The notes under the pieces are model-generated. The model did not search any database and was not told the DNA's origin. It saw nothing but the letters and a program-made list of their open reading frames with translations. DNA of 33,185 bases, taken from SIG440 sp045586925. GTDB taxonomy: Bacteria; Bacillota; Clostridia; Monoglobales; Monoglobaceae. Where the stretch lies: contig JAZNBG010000010.1 of the NCBI GenBank assembly GCA_045586925.1, forward strand, positions 1 to 33,185. The letters run 5' to 3'. The translations under genes were made by a program, and so were the position numbers. This document shows positions 1 to 7,664 of the stretch, piece by piece (the first letter of the stretch is position 1; every line of letters begins with the position of its first letter).

Positions 1-46
1 AGGGCAACAATGTGATATAATTTTTACCATGAGATCTTGCATTCCT

Positions 47-96
47 TTCTCGAAATTTTCGGGAGGTATAGGTTTTAGGGGTAAAACTATTATACC
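47..96 (+). promoter_or_regulatory. Structured 5' leader upstream of the glycosidase gene
   Basis: Two consecutive inverted repeats lie in the leader. The first, about 47-65, pairs TCTCGAA with TTCGGGA. The second, 65-96, pairs GGTATA with TATACC and GTTTTA with TAAAAC, with a GGGG loop and a small bulge. No T-run follows, so it does not look like an ordinary terminator. A TATAAT at 16-21 could be the -10 of the promoter; its -35 would fall outside the window. A second SD-like AAGGAG at 99-104 is followed by no start codon at a useful distance. Function is unknown: operator, mRNA-stabilising structure or attenuator are all possible. Confidence 0.35.
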
Positions 97-165
97 ACAA
101 GGAGTTCAAGGTCTCAATTTTCATTTAACTTAACAAAACGATTTTACATAAAAGGAGGAAAATAT

Positions 166-180
166 ATGAAAGCGACTACT
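166..180 (+). promoter_or_regulatory. Possible CcpA cre site overlapping the start codon
   Basis: ATGAAAGCGACTACT matches the cre consensus WTGNAANCGNWNNCW at all but one constrained position (C for W at position 11). A catabolite-repression site at the start of a glycosidase gene would make sense. The match includes the start codon and a common Lys-Ala beginning, so chance is a real possibility. Confidence 0.22.
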
Positions 181-3100
181 CATTATATCCCTACTGAAAA
201 TGGTTTTGCCATTAGCGGAAGTAATGAAATCTTTAACAGAACTCTGTATGGTTCCCACAAAAATGACCATAAGACCGAACGTTTCTTTACCTTTGCCGGG
301 GATGCCCCGCAATTTATGGGTGCAGTGTGCGATTGGGCAAAAGAAACTATTACCCTGTATGAAAAATGCGGGGTGCTAAACAGTGGGCTTGCGGTAACCC
401 CCGGACAACGTACCAGATTTTATTACTCAGAACATATTGACCAGACATCCAGATGGTTTCACAACTCCGAAGACATTCTTGCTGAATATAAAAACGGCTG
501 GATGGAGTATGAATTATCACAGATTTCTTCATGGTTTCCCGATGTTAATGTAAAATTAGAGGCTTATCCTTTATTACCGGATGACGGGTATCTGGTGCAT
601 TATAAAATTTCTACTGACCAGAGAGTCTTTTTGGCTGCCGGATTCGGAGGAATAACTGACGGTGAACGCCGTGCAAGGTACGAGTATAAAGATGAACCAA
701 TGCGACATTTTTCTGCAGAAGATACAAAGGGTAATACCATTGAGATTGGTGAAAACCGTGCCTGCATAACTCATACAAACGGCAAAACAATGAGAATTGC
801 CACAAGCTTTCCTGCCGAGTTTGGTTCAGGCTCTGCAAAGGCAATGTCTGAGCCCTACCCAAGTGCATTTTTAGGCTCCGAACCGGAAAACTGCGATGAT
901 AATGTTGTCAAAATTTCAGCAGCTATTGAGCCGGGGAAGCCTCTTGACGGGTATATTATTGTAATTTACAACTCAGACGAGGAAACTCTGGATAAGTGGC
1001 TTAAAATGAAAAACCCAATGGGCTACATAAAACAGCAGATATACGCAAAGTTTGCATGTATTGATGTCACAACTCCCGAAAATTCTTTGAATCTCACCAT
1101 CCCTCCCACAGTTATTGCTCTTGATTCGTCCTGGCATAATAATTCATTCTATCATGGTGCGTTTGCTTACCATGCACCGTTTTTGGGATGGAGAAACTGG
1201 TATGCTCCCACAGCATTAGGATGGGGCGACAGGGTTGAAAAAGCAATGGAGATGTGGCTTTCATACATTACACGCGGTCCCATAAGTGAAGAATATGTTT
1301 GGTATGACGATATTCCTATTCCTGACGGTGAAAATAAGTTTGACAAGAGATGGCATATACTTGAAAATTCCGTTGGCAGGTTGCCGGCAGACTTTGCTGC
1401 TCCGGATTCTCCAAACTATGGTCCGTATAACATGCAGGAATGTGCTCTTGATATGATGCTTTATTATATTGAATGGTCAGGAAATCTTGAAATTGCAGAA
1501 AAATACTTTGATGACCTTTGCTCAATGGTAGAGTGGGAAAGAAGAGTTTTTGACCCGGATGATGATGGGCTGTATCAAAACTTCCTTAACACCTGGATTT
1601 CCGATGGCCATAACTACAACGGCGCCGGCTGTGCGCAATCAAGTGCGTATAATTACCGTGCTAATTTTGTCTTATCAAAGATTGCAGAGAGAATCGGACG
1701 TGATGGAGAAGTTTTTGCAAAGCGTGCAGAGAAAATCAAAAAAGTTCTGAACGAAAAACTGTGGCTGGCAAATGACGGCGTTATTGCTGAATCTCTTGAT
1801 ACAGTAGGAAATTGCCTTATTCATCCGTCTGTAGAGCTTGCTACAGTATATCACGTAATAGACTCTGATATGATTGACGATTTTAAAGCATACAGAACTC
1901 TGAAATTTACGGAAAATCATATTAAAAATATTGTAACACCCGGCATAAAAGGAAGGCTTTGCTATTCCTCCAACTGGCTGCCTAAACAGTATTCAAACTG
2001 TGGGCTCTTCCCTGCAGAAAATGCACATCTTGCTCTTGTATATTTCAAGCTTGGTTTGCGTGAAGAGGGTAAAAAAATACTTGACGGTATATCAGCTTGT
2101 TACTTTATGGGAAAAAACCCCGGCATGGCACCACACGTTCAGTCTAACAGATGTACGTCCGATCTTGGTGACCTTGATTTCTCAGATGTATCCGGTACAT
2201 ATCTTCGCCTTGTTGTGGAAGGTCTTTTTGGAATCAGAATCAATCACCTTGACAATGTTGTTCACATTCAGCCCGGACTGCCGGATGAGTGGGATCACGC
2301 AAGCTTAACATTGAAAGATATTTCACTTGATTATACCAGAAAGGGAAATCAGGAAATATTTAATATATGCTGCGACAGGTCGGAAGATAAACTGATAAAA
2401 ATCCCAATGCGTTCGGCAGAAATCGAAACTATATTGCTTGACGGCGAGCCTGTATCATACCAGATTGAGGCTGCCCCGAATAACAGTTTTGTTTTAATTA
2501 AGACAAATAAAGCCGGTAGATTTCAACTTCGTGTAATGCACGGAAGCACAGCTGTTCCGGCGCTTGAATTCCCGATGAAAGTTATTGCAGAAAACAAAAT
2601 TTCCTTTGAAGTTTTAAACGGCAATCTCGTTGAAGCATTTGATGTATCCGAAACATTGAATGACATTAAAATTGTTGGTAATAAAGTATATGCAACAGCA
2701 AAAGCTGTTTCCGGCGACCATACTTTGTTTATTCGTGTTCAATCCGGTGAATATGATGCCTGGCTTGCAGCTGATTACAACATTGTAAAAGAAGAGAAGG
2801 AAGAAAAACAGATTATCGACAGACCATTTGAGCCGGTTGATATATCCGCATTTTTCAATTGTAATATGAAAGATGTTCACGAACAGGCATATATATCCCC
2901 AAGGCCTACGGCGTTTTCAATGGGTGTATTCCAGAACGGTCGTTTCTCACACAACTGGAATCAACGAGGAAGATATGAGGCATATATTGACGACACCCTT
3001 TTCAGAGAATCAGGTGGTATAGTTCACTCTCCGTCGGGAATCCCATTTATGACACCTGCCGAAAATGAAAATCTGGCTTGTGTTTCTGTTTTTGATGTTT

Positions 3101-3447
3101 TCCCGAATGATATAACTGTTCCGCTTAGCGGTAAAGGGCAGGAAATTGCTGTTTTGTTTATAGCAAGCACATACTGCATGCATTCGTATGTTGAAAATGC
3201 TCGTATAACTGTTAGTTATGCTGATGGTACATCCACACATTCAAAGCTTATATATCCTCTGAATATTGACGACTGGCTGACATCCGCACTGACCACTGAA
3301 GCCGAGATTTTTTACTTTAACAATTACAATCATGCAACAGTGCATAAACTGACAATTGACCCTGATAAAGAGCTTGAAAGTATAAAAATCGAAGCCATCG
3401 CAAATGAAGTTATTTTAGGTATTGCGGGAATAAGTATTCGACAATAA
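166..3447 (+). CDS. DUF4450-like six-hairpin glycoside hydrolase, intracellular
   Basis: A 1093-residue protein that I recognise as resembling the DUF4450 family of putative glycosidases. These have an N-terminal beta-sandwich, an (alpha/alpha)6 barrel and C-terminal beta domains. Here the N-terminal part is about residues 1-330. The helical barrel, rich in Trp, Tyr and Asp (for example the WYDD motif near residue 380), spans about 330-720. The rest, to the C-terminus, is beta-rich. The start is the ATG after a strong AAAGGAGG at 151-158. There is no signal peptide (N-terminus MKATTHYIP) and no membrane segment, so it should act in the cytoplasm on an imported oligosaccharide. The substrate cannot be read from the sequence. 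No transporter, SusCD or sugar regulator lies beside it in the window. It is followed by its own terminator, so it is probably monocistronic or the last gene of a unit that starts before the window. Family assignment is from memory of the sequence style; I could not identify the catalytic acid and base. Confidence 0.72.
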   Translation: MKATTHYIPTENGFAISGSNEIFNRTLYGSHKNDHKTERFFTFAGDAPQFMGAVCDWAKETITLYEKCGVLNSGLAVTPGQRTRFYYSEHIDQTSRWFHNSEDILAEYKNGWMEYELSQISSWFPDVNVKLEAYPLLPDDGYLVHYKISTDQRVFLAAGFGGITDGERRARYEYKDEPMRHFSAEDTKGNTIEIGENRACITHTNGKTMRIATSFPAEFGSGSAKAMSEPYPSAFLGSEPENCDDNVVKISAAIEPGKPLDGYIIVIYNSDEETLDKWLKMKNPMGYIKQQIYAKFACIDVTTPENSLNLTIPPTVIALDSSWHNNSFYHGAFAYHAPFLGWRNWYAPTALGWGDRVEKAMEMWLSYITRGPISEEYVWYDDIPIPDGENKFDKRWHILENSVGRLPADFAAPDSPNYGPYNMQECALDMMLYYIEWSGNLEIAEKYFDDLCSMVEWERRVFDPDDDGLYQNFLNTWISDGHNYNGAGCAQSSAYNYRANFVLSKIAERIGRDGEVFAKRAEKIKKVLNEKLWLANDGVIAESLDTVGNCLIHPSVELATVYHVIDSDMIDDFKAYRTLKFTENHIKNIVTPGIKGRLCYSSNWLPKQYSNCGLFPAENAHLALVYFKLGLREEGKKILDGISACYFMGKNPGMAPHVQSNRCTSDLGDLDFSDVSGTYLRLVVEGLFGIRINHLDNVVHIQPGLPDEWDHASLTLKDISLDYTRKGNQEIFNICCDRSEDKLIKIPMRSAEIETILLDGEPVSYQIEAAPNNSFVLIKTNKAGRFQLRVMHGSTAVPALEFPMKVIAENKISFEVLNGNLVEAFDVSETLNDIKIVGNKVYATAKAVSGDHTLFIRVQSGEYDAWLAADYNIVKEEKEEKQIIDRPFEPVDISAFFNCNMKDVHEQAYISPRPTAFSMGVFQNGRFSHNWNQRGRYEAYIDDTLFRESGGIVHSPSGIPFMTPAENENLACVSVFDVFPNDITVPLSGKGQEIAVLFIASTYCMHSYVENARITVSYADGTSTHSKLIYPLNIDDWLTSALTTEAEIFYFNNYNHATVHKLTIDPDKELESIKIEAIANEVILGIAGISIRQ

Positions 3448-3454
3448 TACTACA

Positions 3455-3494
3455 AAAACTACCCTGTGGCTATTGCCACAGGGTAGTTTTGTTT
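3455..3494. terminator. Perfect bidirectional terminator hairpin
   Basis: A perfect 16-bp stem pairs 3455-3470 with 3475-3490, with a four-base TATT loop and A and T runs on the outer flanks. It lies between the converging stops of the glycosidase gene (3447) and the SLH-cyclophilin gene (3509), so it can serve both strands. Confidence 0.9.
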
Positions 3495-3508
3495 GAAATT
3501 AAATTGTA

Positions 3509-4747
3509 TTACTTACCTAAATTAACTGTAACCTTTTTCATAACAATGGGTTCAACCGGTGATGCAAGTTCGCCAGACTGATTGTAGTCACGTTCTTTTT
3601 CAAGGAAGCTGTCAAGGACATTCATTCCCATAATTACCTTGCCAAAAGCCGCATAATTGCCGTCAAGGAAGGATGCATCATCATAGCAGATAAAGAACTG
3701 ACTTGATGCACTGTTGGGATTATCCGCACGTGCCATTGAAATCACTCCACGTGTGTGGCTTAAAGTATTTGTTTCAACACCGTTTGACGCAAACTCACCA
3801 AGAATGGTGTTTTCGCTGCCACCTGTTCCGTCGCCCTTGGGGTCGCCGCCCTGTGCCATAAAGCCTTCAACTACGCGGTGGAAGGTCAGTCCGTCATAAA
3901 AACCCTCCTTTACCAATGTCACGAAATTAGCAACTGTCTGTGGTGCATATTCGGGATAAAGCTCTATCAGAATCTTTTGTCCATCTTCCATATGAATGGT
4001 AACAACCGGATGTCCTGTGGGAATCTCTTCATAAGTCTTAACCTTGCTGTTCATCTGCTTTTCATACTCTTCATACATCTGATTTGTATAATCAATAACT
4101 TCCTGTAAAAGCCTTGTCACGCGGTTTACAATAACAACAGCTTCTGCACGAGTACCGCCGTTACCTGCTTCAATATTGCCGTTTTCGTCGCCGGTCATTA
4201 TGTTCAAAAAGAACGAATTCTCAACAGCGCTTGAAATAGCCGTCGGATAAGTCTTTTCGATTTCATCCTTGTCATTGTAAGTATTTCCACTGTCCTGCCC
4301 AACAATTCCACAGACATTTCCTATACTTTCACTTACAATATATGCCATTTCCCATCTGCTGATTGGCATATCGAAATCTGCCGCACTCATTTCACCGGGA
4401 ACAGTTTCACCAACCTTAGAGCTTTCATCAAGTGGCAGGAACATTGTGGTGGTTGCAAAATTATAGTGTTTTGCTGCCCAGTGAGTTCCGTCATCAAATT
4501 CATCAGGGATGGTAACCTCTACTTTTTTGCAGATAGCAGCTGTAAGCATTTTTACAAACTCTCCACGGGAAATCTTATCATCAGGACGGAACCTGCCGTC
4601 GGGGTCACCATTTACCGAGCCACCCTCATAAGCAGTCTCAATCTCAGTCTCTGCCCAGTGACCCGAAACATCCGAAAAAGGATGTGCAAATGCAGTAATT
4701 CCGCAAATCATTGTCACAGCAAGTAATAACGCAGTTATTTTTTTCAT
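3509..4747 (-). CDS. SLH-domain protein with C-terminal cyclophilin prolyl isomerase
   Basis: A 412-residue exported protein. Residues 1-21 form a signal peptide (KK, hydrophobic core, TAFA). Three SLH-like repeats follow: about 24-75 (FSDVSGHWAE, with the FRPDDKISRGEF core), then about 85-145 and 155-215, both more degenerate. SLH domains normally bind secondary cell-wall polymer. The C-terminal 165 residues or so are a cyclophilin-type peptidyl-prolyl cis-trans isomerase, with FHRVVEGFMAQGGD holding the catalytic Arg, plus the SSQFFIC and FGKV motifs. It likely catalyses prolyl isomerisation during folding of secreted proteins while held on the outer face of the wall. The start is supported by AAAAAGGAG just upstream. 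It lies 36 bases downstream of a second cyclophilin gene with a closely similar catalytic domain, probably in the same transcript, which implies duplication. The fusion of wall-anchoring domains to a foldase is the unusual feature. Confidence 0.93.
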   Translation of the reverse strand: MKKITALLLAVTMICGITAFAHPFSDVSGHWAETEIETAYEGGSVNGDPDGRFRPDDKISRGEFVKMLTAAICKKVEVTIPDEFDDGTHWAAKHYNFATTTMFLPLDESSKVGETVPGEMSAADFDMPISRWEMAYIVSESIGNVCGIVGQDSGNTYNDKDEIEKTYPTAISSAVENSFFLNIMTGDENGNIEAGNGGTRAEAVVIVNRVTRLLQEVIDYTNQMYEEYEKQMNSKVKTYEEIPTGHPVVTIHMEDGQKILIELYPEYAPQTVANFVTLVKEGFYDGLTFHRVVEGFMAQGGDPKGDGTGGSENTILGEFASNGVETNTLSHTRGVISMARADNPNSASSQFFICYDDASFLDGNYAAFGKVIMGMNVLDSFLEKERDYNQSGELASPVEPIVMKKVTVNLGK

Positions 4748-4783
4748 ATATTATCTCCTTTTTCTTATGTCGTAAGACACAGC

Positions 4784-5524
4784 TTATTCTTCAATAATTG
4801 TAACTCTTTTCATTGTAACAGGTTCAACAGGTGATGCAAGCTCGCCCGACATATTATAAGTTCTTTCAACATCAAGGAATGCATCAACAACCTCCATACC
4901 CTCAACAACTTTACCGAATGCCGCATAGTTGCCATCAAGGAAAGATGCATCGTCATAGCAAATAAAGAACTGACTTGATGCACTATCGGGATTCTGACTG
5001 CGTGCCATTGAAATTACGCCCCTTGTATGACTTAATGTGTTAGCTTCAAAGCCATTGGATGCAAATTCACCGGGAATCTGAACTCCGCTGCCTCCCATAC
5101 CTGTGCCCTCGGGGTCGCCACCCTGCGCCATAAAGCCTTCAACAATGCGGTGAAAGCCCACTCCGTCATAAAAACCGTCCGAAACAAGATCTACAAAATT
5201 CTGAACAGTCTGTGGTGCATATTCGGGATAAAGCTCGATTACAAACTCGCCCCCGTTTTCCATCTCTACCAATACCTTTGTGTTTTCTGTCATAACATTT
5301 TCCTCCTTAGTGTTTTCTGTCACGGCGTTTTCATCTTTTTTGTCGTTTGCCGTTGTCTGGCTGGTGCTTGCAGTCAAAGAGCCTTCAATCTTATCATCAG
5401 TTTTAAAGCCGCCTGTAGCGCCAATTACAAATAGTGTAATCAAAACCGCTGCCACCACAATTCCTGCCACCCAACTCCAGACAGAACTTTTGCTTTTTTT
5501 ATTTGATTTTTTATTATTTGCCAT
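4784..5524 (-). CDS. Membrane-anchored cyclophilin-type peptidyl-prolyl isomerase
   Basis: A 246-residue protein. A Lys/Asn/Ser-rich N-terminus is followed by one hydrophobic segment at about 17-38, which is an uncleaved signal-anchor, or possibly a signal peptide. A Thr/Glu/Asn-rich linker at about 45-85 contains a short tandem repeat (ENTKEENVMTENTK), visible as a repeated GTGTTTTCTGTCA on the plus strand. The cyclophilin domain at about 85-246 has FHRIVEGFMAQGGD, SSQFFIC and FGKV. It should act as a prolyl isomerase on the outer face of the membrane. It is the first gene after a strong promoter at 5560-5588 and precedes the SLH-cyclophilin. The two catalytic domains are nearly identical over long stretches, especially the last 100 residues, which points to recent duplication or gene conversion. 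It is divergently transcribed from ftsH. Confidence 0.93.
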   Translation of the reverse strand: MANNKKSNKKSKSSVWSWVAGIVVAAVLITLFVIGATGGFKTDDKIEGSLTASTSQTTANDKKDENAVTENTKEENVMTENTKVLVEMENGGEFVIELYPEYAPQTVQNFVDLVSDGFYDGVGFHRIVEGFMAQGGDPEGTGMGGSGVQIPGEFASNGFEANTLSHTRGVISMARSQNPDSASSQFFICYDDASFLDGNYAAFGKVVEGMEVVDAFLDVERTYNMSGELASPVEPVTMKRVTIIEE

Positions 5525-5559
5525 AGCTTTTAATTTCCTTTCTGCAACATCTAAGAATC

Positions 5560-5588
5560 ATTGTAATTCTTCGCACAGAATTTGTCAA
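5560..5588 (-). promoter_or_regulatory. Sigma-A promoter of the cyclophilin pair
   Basis: On the minus strand TTGACA (5583-5588) is separated by 17 bases from TACAAT (5560-5565), which is near-consensus. A 6-bp dyad, AAGAAT at 5553-5558 and ATTCTT at 5566-5571, brackets the -10. Such a position would suit a repressor, but the arms are short. Confidence 0.75.
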
Positions 5589-5656
5589 TACTAAGAATGT
5601 TACAATTTGATGAATTTTTCTTTTTAACTATTGTTTTTAAATGAAATTTATGGTAA

Positions 5657-5662
5657 TATAAT
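5657..5662 (+). promoter_or_regulatory. Candidate -10 box for ftsH
   Basis: A perfect TATAAT sits about 70 bases before the ftsH start in a very AT-rich stretch. No good -35 lies at 17 bases; the nearest TTG-containing hexamer (TTGTTT, 5631-5636) is 20 bases away. The call rests on the -10 and on the position only. Confidence 0.4.
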
Positions 5663-5730
5663 AATTGTAGAAAATTTGACTTTTTACTCCGCATCGCGGA
5701 ATATATATCTTCAGTTCAGGAGGCGATCAC

Positions 5731-7608
5731 TTGAAAAAAACATTACGGGGAATTGGTTTCTATGTGATATTATTTTTAATAATACTCGCTATCTTCATTA
5801 TGACATCAATGCCCGAATCCACTACAAAATATGTATATTCTGACCTCATCACCATGATCGAAAACCAACAGGTTGTCGAAATGCAGGTTGTCGAGCCCAA
5901 CATCTATGCAAAGCTCGTTGACGGCACCCAGATTCAGGTTGCAACTCCGGGATATCCTGTGTTGTATCTCAGCGTAGGTGACGAAATTGACCGTCAGGTT
6001 GCGGCAGGAACTCTTAAAATTGATACTCCCGAGCCTGTATCACCGCCATGGTGGCTAAGCTTACTACCTTCACTCGGTCTTATTGTTATAATGATTGTGT
6101 TTTGGGTTATTTTTATGCGACAATCACAAGGTGGCGGCAAAGGCGGAGTTATGTCATTTAACAAAAGCCGCGCCAAAGTATCGATTGACGGTAAAAACAA
6201 AAAAACCTTTGACGATGTTGCAGGGGAAGACGAAGAAAAGGAAGAACTTCAGGAAATTGTTGATTTTCTTAAAAACTCTGATAAATTCCGTGAGCTTGGG
6301 GCAAGAATTCCCAAGGGCGTTCTGCTTGTCGGCCCTCCCGGAACAGGTAAAACCCTGCTTGCCAAGGCAGTTGCAGGCGAGGCAGGAGTTCCCTTCTTCT
6401 CTATTTCAGGTTCTGACTTTGTTGAAATGTTTGTAGGCGTTGGTGCATCACGTGTTCGTGACCTTTTCGAACAGGCAAAGAAATCCGCACCTTGCATTAT
6501 CTTTATCGACGAAATCGACGCAGTTGGCCGCCAAAGAGGTGCGGGCCTTGGTGGTGGGCACGACGAAAGAGAACAAACTCTTAACCAGCTTCTTGTCGAA
6601 ATGGACGGCTTTGGCGTTAACGAAGGAGTAATTGTTATCGCCGCAACAAACCGACCCGACATTTTAGACAGTGCCCTTCTCCGTCCTGGTCGTTTTGACC
6701 GACAGGTTGTTGTTGACATTCCGGACGTAAGAGGCAGAGAGGCTATACTTAATGTCCACGCAAAGGGCAAGCCCCTTGCAGAAGATGTAAAGCTTGACGT
6801 CCTTGCAAAAGAGACAGTTGGCTTTACCGGTGCCGATATTGAAAATCTTATGAACGAAGCCGCACTTCGTGCCGCAAGACTTGGTGCAAAAGAAATTACT
6901 ATGTTTGATTTAGAAGAATCCATTATGAAGGTTCTTGCGGGCCCCGAAAAGAGAACACGCAAAATCACTGAAAAAGACAAAAAGATTACTGCATATCACG
7001 AAGCAGGTCACGCAGTAGTACAGAAAATGCTGCCCACACAGGACAGAGTTCAGCAGATTTCCATTATCCCCCGTGGCAGAGCGGCAGGCTATACTATGTC
7101 ACTTCCTAAGGATGATTCCTCGCATATGTCAAAAACAGAGATGCTTGAGGAGATTGTTTCACTCCTGGGCGGACGTGTGGCAGAAAGTCTCTTCCTTGAT
7201 GATATCTGTACAGGAGCTTCAAACGATATCGAACGCGCCACAGCAATTGCAAAAAATATGGTTGTGCGCTTTGGTATGAGTGAGGTTTTAGGTACACGGT
7301 CATTTGCCAGCAACAACGACGAGGTATTTATAGGCCGTGACTTTGGTCACACCAAAGACTACAGTGAAGATGTTGCTGCAAAGATTGACTCTGAAATCAA
7401 GCGAATTATTGACGAGTGCTATGCACGCTGTGAAGAAATTCTTAAGGCAAACTCGGTAGCTGTTGAAGCAACCGTTGCACAGCTCCTTGAAAAAGAAAAA
7501 CTTGATGCAGACGATTTTGATGCAATATTCAATAGCAAAACATCTGATATAAACACAGCAGCAGCCGAGGAAACCTCTGCTGACGCAGAAAAAATAACCG
7601 AAGAATAA
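5731..7608 (+). CDS. ftsH: ATP-dependent zinc metalloprotease FtsH
   Basis: A 625-residue, full-length FtsH, the hexameric membrane AAA+ protease that degrades misassembled membrane proteins and unstable regulators. Transmembrane segments are at about 7-25 and 108-129, flanking a small extracytoplasmic domain. The AAA module has Walker A GPPGTGKT (201-208), Walker B IIFIDEID (256-263) and the second region of homology around 307-324 ending in RPGRFDR. The zinc site HEAGH is at 423-427, and the third-ligand region TGASNDIERAT is present. The C-terminal tail is acidic and Ala/Glu-rich. The start codon is TTG, chosen because AGGAGG lies seven to eight bases upstream and the next residues (KKTLRG) suit an FtsH N-terminus. 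The usual neighbours tilS and hpt are absent. It is transcribed away from two extracytoplasmic prolyl isomerases and is followed 56 bases later by ispE. Confidence 0.98.
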   Translation: MKKTLRGIGFYVILFLIILAIFIMTSMPESTTKYVYSDLITMIENQQVVEMQVVEPNIYAKLVDGTQIQVATPGYPVLYLSVGDEIDRQVAAGTLKIDTPEPVSPPWWLSLLPSLGLIVIMIVFWVIFMRQSQGGGKGGVMSFNKSRAKVSIDGKNKKTFDDVAGEDEEKEELQEIVDFLKNSDKFRELGARIPKGVLLVGPPGTGKTLLAKAVAGEAGVPFFSISGSDFVEMFVGVGASRVRDLFEQAKKSAPCIIFIDEIDAVGRQRGAGLGGGHDEREQTLNQLLVEMDGFGVNEGVIVIAATNRPDILDSALLRPGRFDRQVVVDIPDVRGREAILNVHAKGKPLAEDVKLDVLAKETVGFTGADIENLMNEAALRAARLGAKEITMFDLEESIMKVLAGPEKRTRKITEKDKKITAYHEAGHAVVQKMLPTQDRVQQISIIPRGRAAGYTMSLPKDDSSHMSKTEMLEEIVSLLGGRVAESLFLDDICTGASNDIERATAIAKNMVVRFGMSEVLGTRSFASNNDEVFIGRDFGHTKDYSEDVAAKIDSEIKRIIDECYARCEEILKANSVAVEATVAQLLEKEKLDADDFDAIFNSKTSDINTAAAEETSADAEKITEE

Positions 7609-7616
7609 TCCAGCAG

Positions 7617-7643
7617 GGCTGTTGCATAATGCAATAGCCTTTT
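7617..7643 (+). terminator. Hairpin with short T-run between ftsH and ispE
   Basis: GGCTGTTGCAT (7617-7627) pairs with ATGCAATAGCC (7629-7639) with one G-U pair and a minimal loop, followed by TTTTG. It begins 9 bases after the ftsH stop. It is probably a weak terminator or a 3'-end processing structure that reduces read-through into ispE. The loop is tight, so strength is uncertain. Confidence 0.5.
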
Positions 7644-7664
7644 GCATATAGGGGGCAATTACAA

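Noticed and set aside
6249..6980. 243-residue open frame on the minus strand inside ftsH
   Set aside because: It is the antisense shadow of the conserved AAA domain (Ser/Pro/Arg-rich translation, no ribosome site). ftsH itself is certain.
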